Of a stretch of DNA of 54,021 nucleotides, positions 34,217 to 42,516 are shown one piece after another (position 1 is the first letter of the stretch; each line of letters starts with the position of its first letter). The notes beneath the pieces were generated by a model. That model did no database searches, had not been told where the DNA came from, and saw only the letters and a program-made list of their open reading frames with translations. The stretch covers positions 1-54,021 of the forward strand of contig JASJCR010000034.1 in assembly GCA_030065875.1 (NCBI GenBank), read 5' to 3'. The translations under genes and the position numbers were made by a program. This stretch comes from Ardenticatenaceae bacterium (GTDB lineage Bacteria; Chloroflexota; Anaerolineae; Promineifilales; Promineifilaceae).

Positions 34217-35470
34217 ATGTCTCAAAATGGACACGGGAGCCGAGTGGTTGTGACCGGCTTAGGCACGATTAATCCACTCGGCCTTACAGTAGAAGAAACC
34301 TGGGACAGCGTCGTAAACGGCCGCACAGGGATTGCGCGCCTGACTCACTTTGATCCAAGCGAGCACAAAACGCAGTTTGGGGGAGAAGTAAAAGGGTTTG
34401 ATCAGGAAGAACATTTTGGCCGTCGTGAGGCCCGCCGCATGGATCGCGGAAGCGCATTGGCCTTAGCGGCCACTGAACAGGCATTGGCTGATACCAATAT
34501 CGAAGCGGTTGATCCGGAAATTAAACGGCGCATCGGCGTTATTATTGGAACCGGCATTGGGGGAGTGGGCACGACCGTTACCAATCAGGATACTTACCGC
34601 GACAAGGGACCGTTGCGGGTTAGCCCCCACTTTATTCCGATGATGCTGCCGGATACCACCCCGGCCAAAATATCATTGACCTGGGGGTTTTGTGGCCCTA
34701 ATATGGCGATTGCCACCGCCTGCGCCAGCTCGACCAACGCGATTGGCGAAGCGGCGCGCATGGTTCAGTATGGTGGTTACAAAATGATGATAGCGGGTGG
34801 TACGGAGGCTGCTTTAGTGCCTTCGGTTTTGGCCGGATTTAACGTGATGGGGGCGATGTCGACCTGGAACGACCGGCCGCAGGAGGCGTGCCGGCCGTTT
34901 GACAGCGAGCGCAATGGGTTTGTCCCTGGAGAAGGGGCGGCCGTCGTCATTTTAGAGGAGCTGGAGCACGCTCTGGCTCGCGGAGCGCATATATACGGGG
35001 AATTAATTGGATATGGCGCCTCGGCCGATGCGTTTCACATCACCGCACCCAAAGAAGATGGTTCTGGCGCGGCGGAGTCGATGCAGCTGGCCATTGATCG
35101 GGCGGGAATCGCCCCTGATGGGATAGACTACATCAATGCTCACGGCACCAGCACCGTACTCAACGATCGGATGGAAACGCGAGCGATCAAAAATGTGTTT
35201 GGGGAGAGTGCGTATGACGTAGCAATTAGCTCAACCAAGTCGATGCATGGCCATTTGCTGGGTGGTGCAGGGGCCCTTGAGGTAACCATTTCGCTTCTGG
35301 CAATGAAAAACAGCATGCTCCCGCCGACGCTTAACTACACCACGCCCGATCCGGAATTAGATCTTGATTATGTGCCCAATACAGCCCGGCCGAAAGAGAT
35401 TCGGGCGTTTATGTCCAACTCATTTGGGTTTGGAGGGCACAACGCAACGCTGTTGTTTCGGAAAGTATAG
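34217..35470 (+). CDS. fabF: 3-oxoacyl-[acyl-carrier-protein] synthase II
   Basis: Condensing enzyme of fatty acid elongation, joining malonyl-ACP to acyl-ACP. A 417-residue protein; numbered from the ATG at 34214 the active residues are Cys170 (TACASS), His310 (NAHGTST) and His345 (SMHGHLLG), the standard Cys-His-His triad, and GFGGHN closes the fold. Of two adjacent ATGs (34214, 34217), the second is better spaced from GAGGAGG (34206-34212). The leader has a hairpin plus T tract right before the ribosome-binding site. No acpP or other fab gene is adjacent, which is unusual for a housekeeping fabF. A structured repeat starts at its stop codon. Confidence 0.95.
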   Translation: MSQNGHGSRVVVTGLGTINPLGLTVEETWDSVVNGRTGIARLTHFDPSEHKTQFGGEVKGFDQEEHFGRREARRMDRGSALALAATEQALADTNIEAVDPEIKRRIGVIIGTGIGGVGTTVTNQDTYRDKGPLRVSPHFIPMMLPDTTPAKISLTWGFCGPNMAIATACASSTNAIGEAARMVQYGGYKMMIAGGTEAALVPSVLAGFNVMGAMSTWNDRPQEACRPFDSERNGFVPGEGAAVVILEELEHALARGAHIYGELIGYGASADAFHITAPKEDGSGAAESMQLAIDRAGIAPDGIDYINAHGTSTVLNDRMETRAIKNVFGESAYDVAISSTKSMHGHLLGGAGALEVTISLLAMKNSMLPPTLNYTTPDPELDLDYVPNTARPKEIRAFMSNSFGFGGHNATLLFRKV

Positions 35471-35645
35471 GATAGCACGGCCTGCGGCCTCTTAGCCCGG
35501 TGCTATGCACCTTCTAGCACGAGGCTGGCGCCTCTTTCAGCTCGGCGCTGCGCGCCTTTTAGCTATTAGCTGATGGCTGACAGGCCCGCAGGGCCGTGCT
35601 ACAAGCCGTGCAGCACCGAGCTAAGAAGCCGCAGGCTGTGCTACT
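35470..35645. repeat. AGCACGGCCTGCGG structured element, copy 1
   Basis: About 175 bp with ends GATAGCACGGCCTGCGGC and GCCGCAGGCTGTGCTA in inverted orientation and internal hairpins such as GGCGCTGCGCGCC and GGCCCGCAGGGCC. About 90 bp (35511-35601) are nearly identical to 36298-36386. Its right end contains the stop codon of the reverse-strand TlpA-like gene. Confidence 0.9.
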
Positions 35646-36258
35646 GTATCGTCTGGGCCAAATACCCGTCAATCACTTCCAGCGTCATCGGCCCGCGATG
35701 GACGGCGGTGACCGTGCCGCTTTCATCAACAAAAAAGGTCGTGGGCATATTAAACACCCCGTAGGCGTTGGCCACGTCCGCGCTGCTGTCGAGAAGAGGG
35801 GTAAAAGTTAGCTGCATCTCATTGATAAAGAATCCTTCAACCGTTTCCGGGGTTTCTTCTCGATTCACCGCCAAAATGACCAGATCTTCATCGGAGTAAT
35901 TTTCAAACGTTTCCTGAAGTTCAGGCATTTCGATGCGGCAGGGGGCGCACCACGTGGCCCAGAAGTTAACAATTACCGGCCGCCCTTTGAAATCATCGAG
36001 AGTGTGGGGGGTTCCATCTAAATCTACCAGGGTAAAGTCTGGAGCGGTTGAACCCACGCCGATTTGGCCGATCGATTCCACCACGGGAGCCTGGCTGAGG
36101 GTTTCATCAATATTAATCGAAGCAAGTTCATCTTCCGGCGAGGATTGCGCAAAGAGTTCCTCTCCAAATAATAGCAGGGCTAAAATAAGTCCTAATACGC
36201 CCATGCCGCTGATAAACAGAAGCATATTGCGCATTTGTTTTGTATCTTCACCGTTCAT
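35641..36258 (-). CDS. TlpA-like thiol-disulfide oxidoreductase
   Basis: A 205-residue membrane-anchored thioredoxin-fold protein. A signal anchor (about residues 12-31 from the chosen start) precedes a redoxin domain with APDFTLVDLDG, the active site WCAPC, and the cis-proline in MPTTF. It should reduce disulfides outside the membrane, in cytochrome c maturation or similar work. The frame is open to 36306 through the repeat element, but ATG at 36258, preceded by GAAGAGAG, is the likely start. It lies downstream of the CcdA gene on the same strand, from which it would receive electrons. It is flanked by direct copies of a structured repeat. Confidence 0.9.
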   Translation of the reverse strand: MNGEDTKQMRNMLLFISGMGVLGLILALLLFGEELFAQSSPEDELASINIDETLSQAPVVESIGQIGVGSTAPDFTLVDLDGTPHTLDDFKGRPVIVNFWATWCAPCRIEMPELQETFENYSDEDLVILAVNREETPETVEGFFINEMQLTFTPLLDSSADVANAYGVFNMPTTFFVDESGTVTAVHRGPMTLEVIDGYLAQTIQ

Positions 36259-36278
36259 TTTTGTCTCTCTTCGGGTTT

Positions 36279-36413
36279 GATAGCACGGCCTGCGGCCTTC
36301 TAGCACGAGGCTAACGCCTCTTTCAGCGCGGCGCTGCGCGCCTTTTGGCTATTAGCTGATGGCTGACAGGCCCGCAGGGCCGTGCTAAAAGCCGCGCAGC
36401 GGCGTGCTATCCT
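36279..36413. repeat. AGCACGGCCTGCGG structured element, copy 2
   Basis: About 135 bp, same orientation as copy 1; terminal inverted repeats GATAGCACG / CGTGCTATC. It lacks about 25 bp near the left end and some sequence near the right end of copy 1. It lies between the CcdA and TlpA-like genes. Confidence 0.9.
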
Positions 36414-36414
36414 A

Positions 36415-37527
36415 TTAACTAAATATGCCGTACAGCCAATCCTCCATATCGAGGAGCTGGTTATACCAATCCATTTGAGCGGTAATTTCGGTTAGGCGGG
36501 CGGTGATTGCGGTCATTCGGCCGCTGAGCATGAAGTAGCCTAAGGCGACAAACAGCACACCGGAAACAAGTGAGGTCGAATGCAGATGAAGCTCTGTCTT
36601 TGACCCTTCGCCGCTTAGCGTCACCGACCACAACACGGCCGCAAGCAGGGCAATGGCCAGGATGCCGATCGATTGGAACGTGGCCAATTCACGGCCGCCA
36701 AAGGTGGCAAAATTGGCGAAGCTGTACGTCAGCAGCGCTTGAATTACCCACCAGGCGGTGACCGCCCAAATTGCGCCGACAGCCAGCTTGGGGACGTTGA
36801 TAAACCATCCCTTCCCGCGCAGGATGCGCCAGATAACGCTTTGACGGCTGGTACGGCCAATAAATGTTGAAACGACAATCAGCGGCAGACCTAAACCGAC
36901 CGCGAAAATAAAGAGCAAGATCGCGCCGCGCATAACCGAAGCGGTTGTGGCGGCCATCGTTAACATGATCCCCAAAATTGGACCGATACACGACGACCAG
37001 CCGGCGGCAAAGGTCATCCCAAAAATAAACGAACCGCCGAGACCGCTGGCCTGAACCGTCTCTTCTTCCTGGGTCATGCCGGTGAACCCTTTACCCATGA
37101 GGCTCATCACCCCAAAAACCAGAACCAGCGCCCCGCCAAAAATCAAAATAAAATCTTGAAAATCGCGCAGCAGGCTGCCTAACGCTGAGGCACTGGCCCC
37201 CAAAAGGCTGAATACGGTCGCCAGCCCCAGCACAAACATGACGGTATTGGTGGCGATTGATTTTCGGCCGCTGGATGTGGCAAAAGCGAAATACGCGGGC
37301 AGAATCGGCAGGGTACAGGGAGATAAAAAGCTGAGAACCCCGCCCGAAAAGGCCAAAATGGCCAAGATCAGAAACGGCTGCTGTGGTCCAAAAACCGCCT
37401 GTTCTCCGGTGGCGTCATTAATAATACCAACCAGAATCAACCCGGCTAAAAGGGCTACAACACCGATCGTGACCCATTGTGACAGGGAGCGGCCTGGTTT
37501 TTTTTCTGAGGAAATAGCGTCTTGCAT
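36415..37527 (-). CDS. CcdA/DsbD-type membrane thiol transporter
   Basis: A 370-residue membrane protein that carries reducing equivalents from cytoplasmic thioredoxin to external thiol proteins. Family marks are LSFLSPCTLPILPAY (Cys at about residue 71) and GWSSCIGPILG, each giving one cysteine of the redox pair, inside six helices, plus an N-terminal helix (about 18-38) and two extra C-terminal helices (about 290-330) that make it longer than minimal CcdA. The TlpA-like gene follows on the same strand, 156 bp on, with a structured repeat between; together they form a thiol relay. The cytochrome c maturation genes themselves are not in this window. Confidence 0.9.
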   Translation of the reverse strand: MQDAISSEKKPGRSLSQWVTIGVVALLAGLILVGIINDATGEQAVFGPQQPFLILAILAFSGGVLSFLSPCTLPILPAYFAFATSSGRKSIATNTVMFVLGLATVFSLLGASASALGSLLRDFQDFILIFGGALVLVFGVMSLMGKGFTGMTQEEETVQASGLGGSFIFGMTFAAGWSSCIGPILGIMLTMAATTASVMRGAILLFIFAVGLGLPLIVVSTFIGRTSRQSVIWRILRGKGWFINVPKLAVGAIWAVTAWWVIQALLTYSFANFATFGGRELATFQSIGILAIALLAAVLWSVTLSGEGSKTELHLHSTSLVSGVLFVALGYFMLSGRMTAITARLTEITAQMDWYNQLLDMEDWLYGIFS

Positions 37528-37639
37528 ATGGTTTCTCCAACTATGGCCTGTATAAGGCCGGAATGATTATATCATGTTCGTTTATAGTTCTGTTCGGGTA
37601 GACGAGACGCAAAGGTAAACCCTTACCCGGTTTTAATGG

Positions 37640-37712
37640 AGAATACAGACTACAGACCACAGACTTCAGACCTCAGAGCCTCCACTGTAGTCTGATGTCT
37701 GTGGTCTGATGT
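37640..37712. repeat. Heptad repeat inverted pair
   Basis: CAGACTA, CAGACCA, CAGACTT, CAGACCT (from about 37646) and TAGTCTGATGTCTGTGGTCTG (from 37688, in part) are mutually complementary. Lies just after the stop codon of the 97-residue gene on the reverse strand. Confidence 0.8.
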
Positions 37713-37713
37713 C

Positions 37714-38007
37714 TTAGAGGTGTTCGACACTGACAAACCAGCTCCCTTTTTGGTGAACCGGATCAAAGTAAATATCGAGTTCCCGGCCGCTGGCCAAAAT
37801 GACTCGAAAGTAGATGCGGGCCAGGCCGATCCGTCGCAAGGATTTTGAAATGCGAGGGGTAAATTTTCGCCACTCGGCCGTGACTGCTTTGACGTGATGG
37901 GTTTCGCCGCGCCAGAGCAGTCGATCGGGGCAGTGCGGCCGCCGCCGAAAGCGGGGCGGGGTGTCGAATTCGACCTGAATGGGTTCGGTAATGAAGAGTA
38001 CAGACAT
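37714..38007 (-). CDS. Small DUF6504-like protein
   Basis: A 97-residue basic protein. The layout, a short N-terminal strand, LLWRGETHHVKAVTAEW, then RIYFRVILASGRELDIYFD and a final WFVSVEHL, resembles DUF6504, a small beta-rich domain of unknown role often found beside DNA-repair genes; no such gene is adjacent here. Its ATG and the GAGG before it both lie in a heptad repeat tract (TCTGAGG, TCCGATG, TCTG), so the repeat seems to provide the translation start. The 3' end also abuts heptad repeats. Identification is tentative. Confidence 0.6.
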   Translation of the reverse strand: MSVLFITEPIQVEFDTPPRFRRRPHCPDRLLWRGETHHVKAVTAEWRKFTPRISKSLRRIGLARIYFRVILASGRELDIYFDPVHQKGSWFVSVEHL

Positions 38008-38091
38008 CGGACCTCAGACCACAGACTTTAGACATCAGACCTCAGAAACAGATACCTATCTGTGATCTGATGTCTGTGGTCTGTGATCTTT
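37999..38091. repeat. Heptad repeat inverted pair
   Basis: CAGACAT, CGGACCT, CAGACCA, CAGACTT, TAGACAT, CAGACCT (37999-38045) and TCTGTGA, TCTGATG, TCTGTGG, TCTGTGA (38059-38087). The left part holds the start of the DUF6504-like gene; the right part encodes the last residues of the DMT transporter. Confidence 0.85.
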
Positions 38092-38979
38092 CCTCACCGC
38101 CAAATATATCCCTACCAAAATAATCACGCTGCCGATAGATTGCCAGGTTGACGGGATTTCTCCCAAGGTGAAAAAAGCGATGACGGCCGCCAGAATCACC
38201 GAGAGGAGCATAATAACGCTTAAAATTGTAGCTGAAAAGTAGCGCAGGGCGGCATTGATGGGAATATGGCCAAAAAATTGAGCAATTAAGGTAACCATGA
38301 TGATCCAGAAGTAGCCGGCCGTTGAAAAACCGGCCACCTGGCTGTCGGTCAGAAGGACTCCGACAGAGGCAACGACAGCTGCGGCCGTGAATACCACCCA
38401 GCTGTACGCCAAATACGGCAGTTGATGGCGCAGTTTCCGGCCGATAAAGAGATAAACGCTGATCGTGATCGCATTCAGCAGCGCCAATCCGCCCCCCAAC
38501 AAATCATTTGAGCCGCTCATGCTCCCATCTCCACCAAATCCGACCACGGCCGCCCCGACGACCGCCAGAATCACCCCCCACCACACCCGCGGCGCAAAAA
38601 TGGCGCTAAAAAAAATGAGCTCCAGCAGCAGGGCGAAAAGCGGTGAGGTCCGACGCATAATGCTGTTGATTAACACGGATGTGTATTCCAGGGAAAAAAA
38701 GAGCAGCATGAGCCCCAGAGCGTGAAACAAACCGCTGCCAAACGCCCAAATCCAGTCACTTTTTTGGAGCGCCCGCAGCTCTTTTCCATGCCAGCTCCAG
38801 ACCAGAGGGGCCAACACCGCCGAAGTAATAATCAAACGATAAGCAATGATCGTTAGAGAAGGCACTCCCTCACCCTGGGCATAACGGATGGCGATAGGAG
38901 CAGAGGCTGCTGCCACAACGGTTGAGGTGATGGCCAAAGTGCCCCGCGCCTGGCCGGATGATAAGAGGTTGCCAAGCAT
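38056..38979 (-). CDS. DMT-superfamily (EamA) transporter
   Basis: A 307-residue inner-membrane transporter with ten helices in two EamA repeats (about residues 15-140 and 155-290). Members export metabolites such as amino acids; the substrate is not predictable. The PxxPxxI-type boundary and the first repeat's end near VVGFGGDGS fit. The last ten residues (DHRPQTSDHR) are encoded by a heptad repeat tract and read the same frame of the repeat as the TetR C-terminus (RPQT). No strong ribosome-binding site precedes ATG at 38979. Confidence 0.88.
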   Translation of the reverse strand: MLGNLLSSGQARGTLAITSTVVAAASAPIAIRYAQGEGVPSLTIIAYRLIITSAVLAPLVWSWHGKELRALQKSDWIWAFGSGLFHALGLMLLFFSLEYTSVLINSIMRRTSPLFALLLELIFFSAIFAPRVWWGVILAVVGAAVVGFGGDGSMSGSNDLLGGGLALLNAITISVYLFIGRKLRHQLPYLAYSWVVFTAAAVVASVGVLLTDSQVAGFSTAGYFWIIMVTLIAQFFGHIPINAALRYFSATILSVIMLLSVILAAVIAFFTLGEIPSTWQSIGSVIILVGIYLAVRKDHRPQTSDHR

Positions 38980-39078
38980 GAAGGGAATAGTAGCGGTAAA
39001 CGTGGAAAGTTTAAAGCGAATGGGTCATCATGCTATCCTCTTTTTTACTTTTCCCTTTTTACTTTTTATAATTCCTAT

Positions 39079-41208
39079 ATGTCTCACGAAACCATCATTG
39101 CTCAAAAACTGAACATTCGGCCGCGTCAGGTAACCGCCGTGATCGATATGCTTGATGAGGGGAATACCATTCCGTTTATTGCCCGCTATCGCAAAGAAGC
39201 AACCGGGGAGCTGGATGAAGAACAGCTTCGTTTAATTCATGATGATCTCGGCCGGCTGCGCACTCTGGACGAGCGCCGCGAAACGATTTTGACCGCCATT
39301 GACGAGCAGGAGAAGTTAACCCCGGAATTAAAAAGCAAAATTCAGGCGGCCGGTACCCTGACCCTTCTTGAAGATCTATATCAGCCATACAAGAAAAAGC
39401 GGCAAACCCGAGCGGAAGTGGCGCGCAAGCGCGGGCTTGAGCCGTTGGCCCAACTTATAATCAAGCAGGGAGAAAGCGGTGAAAGTATCACCCAGCTTGC
39501 CCGGCCGTTTTTGTCGGAAGAGGTGGTTGATGCGGAGGCGGCCTGGGCCGGTGCCCGGGATATCGTGGCGGAAATGATCAGCGATCATCCCGACGTGCGT
39601 GGTCCCCTCCGGGAGAAGGCGCTGCAGTTTGCCAGGCTGGCGGTTAGCAAACGGCCTGATGCGGAAGACCCGAGGGAGATTTTCAAGCTGTACTACGAGT
39701 TTGAACAGCGGGTTGACCGGCTGCGGCCCCATCAAATATTGGCCATTAATCGGGGTGAAAACGAAAAAGTGCTTAAAGTATCCGTCGAAATCGCCCCGCG
39801 CGATTGGCTCCGGGCAATCGCCTCACGATTCTTGCCGCGCCGCACCTCAACGTTTTTTAAACAGCTTGATGAAGCGATTCACGATGCCGCCCAGCGACTC
39901 CTGCTGCCGGCTATCGAACGAGATGTGCGCCGCACGCTGACCGAAACGGCCGAGTCTCATGCTATCCAGGTTTTTGCGCAAAATTTGCGTGGATTGCTGA
40001 CGCAGCCACCGCTGGCTGACCAAATTGTCCTGGCTCTCGATCCTGGGTATCGCACCGGTTGCAAAATCGCCGTGGTGGACGCAACCGGCAAAGTGCTCGA
40101 TCATGGAGCAATTTATCCTCACGCCCCGCAAAAGCGGTGGGATGAGTCGCTGGAGAAACTCAAACAGTGGGTAACCCGCTTCAACGTCACCTTGATCGCC
40201 ATCGGTAACGGGACCGCTTCACGAGAAAGCGAGCAGCTGGCGGCCGAATTAATCGGCCAGCTTCAGGAATCCGGATACAGGCTGAGCTATTTGATCGTGA
40301 ATGAGGCTGGGGCATCGGTTTACAGCGCATCACCACTGGCGCGTGCCGAAATGCCCGATCTTGACGTCACCATTCGCGGAGCGGTTTCAATCGGCCGGCG
40401 GGTGCTCGATCCGCTGGCGGAGCTGGTGAAAATCGACCCCAAATCGATCGGGGTAGGGATGTACCAGCACGACGTCAATCAAAAATCACTGGCCGCCTCG
40501 CTGGATGGGGTGGTAGAGTCGGTTGTGAATCAGGTAGGCGTTGATGTGAACAGCGCCTCACCCGCGCTTTTGACCTATGTTTCCGGGATTGGTCCAAAAT
40601 TGGCGGAAACCATTGTGGCCCATCGGGATGCCAACGGTCCCTTTGACACCCGGACAACTTTAAACCAGGTCAAGGGATTGGGACCAAAAGCATTCGAGCA
40701 GTCGGCCGGCTTTTTGCGCATTCGCGGGGGAGAGAATTGGCTTGACGGCAGCGCCATCCACCCCGAAAGCTATCATTTGGCGACTCAAATCACTGCGCAA
40801 GCAGGGTTAAACGGCCGGATGGATGTGGCTTCTCGTGAAAATGCGCTTTCCCAACTCGAGCCGGAAAAAGTGGCCGCTGCCCTGCAGGCCGGGGTGCCCA
40901 CCGTCCGCGACATTTTTGAACAGTTAATCCGCCCCGGCCGGGACCCCCGTGAAGATTTGCCCGCTCCCATTTTGCGTCAGGACGTCCTTTCCATGCAGGA
41001 TTTAAAAGTTGGCATGCGTCTCAAAGGGACTGTGCGCAACGTGGTTGATTTTGGTGCATTTGTCGATATCGGGGTCAAGCAGGATGGGCTGGTTCACCGC
41101 AGCCGCCTTCCTCGCGGCCTGGCGCTGTCGGTCGGGGACGTCATCGACATTGAAATCATCAGCCTGGAAATCGAGAGAGGGCGGATTGGGTTGGGGTATG
41201 TGAGTTAA
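39079..41208 (+). CDS. tex: Tex-family RNA-binding transcription accessory protein
   Basis: A 709-residue Tex protein, a nucleic-acid-binding factor linked to transcription and to stress in other bacteria. The N-terminal Tex domain opens with the hallmark FIARYRKEATGELDEEQL (about residues 33-50); YLEDLYQPYK-type LLEDLYQPYKKKRQT follows at about 96-110. Then a YqgF/RuvC-like domain (ALDPGYRTGCKIAVVD, about 320), a helix-hairpin-helix region (VSGIGPKLAETIV, about 505) and a C-terminal S1 RNA-binding domain (LKVGMRLKGTVRNVVDFGAFVDIG, in part 640-660). Length is slightly below the usual 730-780. Ten CGGCCG copies. Monocistronic. Confidence 0.95.
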   Translation: MSHETIIAQKLNIRPRQVTAVIDMLDEGNTIPFIARYRKEATGELDEEQLRLIHDDLGRLRTLDERRETILTAIDEQEKLTPELKSKIQAAGTLTLLEDLYQPYKKKRQTRAEVARKRGLEPLAQLIIKQGESGESITQLARPFLSEEVVDAEAAWAGARDIVAEMISDHPDVRGPLREKALQFARLAVSKRPDAEDPREIFKLYYEFEQRVDRLRPHQILAINRGENEKVLKVSVEIAPRDWLRAIASRFLPRRTSTFFKQLDEAIHDAAQRLLLPAIERDVRRTLTETAESHAIQVFAQNLRGLLTQPPLADQIVLALDPGYRTGCKIAVVDATGKVLDHGAIYPHAPQKRWDESLEKLKQWVTRFNVTLIAIGNGTASRESEQLAAELIGQLQESGYRLSYLIVNEAGASVYSASPLARAEMPDLDVTIRGAVSIGRRVLDPLAELVKIDPKSIGVGMYQHDVNQKSLAASLDGVVESVVNQVGVDVNSASPALLTYVSGIGPKLAETIVAHRDANGPFDTRTTLNQVKGLGPKAFEQSAGFLRIRGGENWLDGSAIHPESYHLATQITAQAGLNGRMDVASRENALSQLEPEKVAAALQAGVPTVRDIFEQLIRPGRDPREDLPAPILRQDVLSMQDLKVGMRLKGTVRNVVDFGAFVDIGVKQDGLVHRSRLPRGLALSVGDVIDIEIISLEIERGRIGLGYVS

Positions 41209-41344
41209 GTGTTATTGGTTATTCGTTATTAGGTGTAAGTGTAGTGGTGTATTAGTATATTGGTTTATTATTGGGTGAATGTATAGCCGCAACCAATAGC
41301 CAATTATCAATAACCAATAACCAATTATCAATAAACTAAACTCA
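41209..41344. repeat. AT-rich heptad repeat tracts
   Basis: GTTATTG, GTTATTC, GTTATTA, GGTGTAA, GTGTAGT and so on, then from about 41290 CAATAGC, CAATTAT, CAATAAC, CAATAAC, CAATTAT, CAATAAA. The left and right halves are complementary, so it can form a large hairpin between tex and the next gene. Confidence 0.85.
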
Positions 41345-42490
41345 ATGACCAAACTCACCTTCACCGTTGAAACCGACCCCCTTGATGTTGGATTATCCCG
41401 TTCCGGAGTGCGTCGGGTAGCCGAATTGTTTGAGAAGCAGTTTGCGGATGGCCGGCACCCCGGTGCTCAGCTGGTGGTGCTGCGGCATGGCCAAGTAGTG
41501 CTCGATCGAGTGGTTGGACTGGCGGAATTGGGCACAACCCGGTCGGTACGGCCGAACACGCTTTTTCAGAATTTCTCTTGTACCAAGCCTTTGACGGCCG
41601 TTTGCGTGCACCAGCTGGTCGAAAAGGGAGTGGTTGAACTTGATGCTCCGATCGGCACCTACTGGCCAGAATTTGCCTCCAGGGGAAAAGAAACGGCAAC
41701 CGTTCGTCACGCCATGCTTCATCAAGCGGGGATACCGGCGCGCGGCCTCTACCCTCAAATTCCAACCTGGTGGCGTTGGGACCGGGTCAGTGCGTATGTG
41801 GCCAATTTACCGGCCGAATATGAGCCAGGGTCCCAAACCGCCTATCATCTGGTGAATTATGGCTTTATACTGGGTGAAATTGTGCGCCGGGCCGACGGCC
41901 GCCCCATCGAAGTGTATATGCGCCAGGAGCTTTTTGAGCCGCTGGAGATGAAAGACGCTTTTCTGGGGCTGCCGACGGACCTGCTAGATCGGGCTGCCCA
42001 AATTTATTGGGGTCATTCTGATCAGCGGAATACCGTGCTGCTTTTTCGTCAGGCACGCCACGCGGTGATGCCGGCCGCAACCTTGAACTGCTCCGCCCGC
42101 GATCTGGCCATCTTTTATCAAATGATGCTGAATGAAGGATGTTACAACGGCCGGCAGATTTTGCGATCGGAAACGGCCCGAGCCATCACCAAAGTGGGTT
42201 ATGCCGGCTACGATCACACGCTCCAAATCGGGGCGCGCTGGTCGCTGGGCTTTGGCAACGGTGGGCCACGCCTGCCTGATGACCCAAAACCGGAGCGGCC
42301 ATATTCTTTTGGCCGGCACAGCACCGAAAATACCTTTGGTCATCCGGGCCAGCGCAGCAGCAACGGCTGGGCTGATTGGGATCGCCGGCTGGTGTTCACC
42401 TTTACCTGTAATCAGCTCAACGGCGATCATGAAAGCTCCCAGCGCTGGCAAGAGCTGTCCGATGCCCTGGTTGAAGCCATTATTGACTAA
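41345..42490 (+). CDS. Serine hydrolase of the beta-lactamase/EstB family
   Basis: A 381-residue penicillin-binding-protein-fold hydrolase. The nucleophile motif SxxK is SCTK (Ser78, Lys81); the AYHLVNYG stretch (about 163-170) supplies the usual Tyr-containing element, and FGHPGQRSSNGWAD (about 333-346) the third. Members are esterases, lactonases or peptidases. There is no signal peptide, so it should be cytoplasmic, which suits an esterase rather than a cell-wall enzyme. The CHAT gene follows by 26 bp on the same strand, so the two may be co-transcribed. Confidence 0.88.
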   Translation: MTKLTFTVETDPLDVGLSRSGVRRVAELFEKQFADGRHPGAQLVVLRHGQVVLDRVVGLAELGTTRSVRPNTLFQNFSCTKPLTAVCVHQLVEKGVVELDAPIGTYWPEFASRGKETATVRHAMLHQAGIPARGLYPQIPTWWRWDRVSAYVANLPAEYEPGSQTAYHLVNYGFILGEIVRRADGRPIEVYMRQELFEPLEMKDAFLGLPTDLLDRAAQIYWGHSDQRNTVLLFRQARHAVMPAATLNCSARDLAIFYQMMLNEGCYNGRQILRSETARAITKVGYAGYDHTLQIGARWSLGFGNGGPRLPDDPKPERPYSFGRHSTENTFGHPGQRSSNGWADWDRRLVFTFTCNQLNGDHESSQRWQELSDALVEAIID

Positions 42491-42516
42491 ACTCTTCTCT
42501 TGTCTTTCAAGGAGGT

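Noticed and set aside
36259..36306. Upstream extension of the TlpA-like frame
   Set aside because: Encoded by the structured repeat; the ATG at 36258 with GAAGAGAG before it gives a normal signal anchor.
37563..37640. Possible small gene or terminator after the CcdA promoter side
   Set aside because: No reading frame or hairpin with a T tract could be supported.
41209..41344. Possible replication origin because of AT-rich repeats
   Set aside because: The repeats belong to the heptad family at gene ends; there are no DnaA boxes and no dnaA or dnaN nearby.
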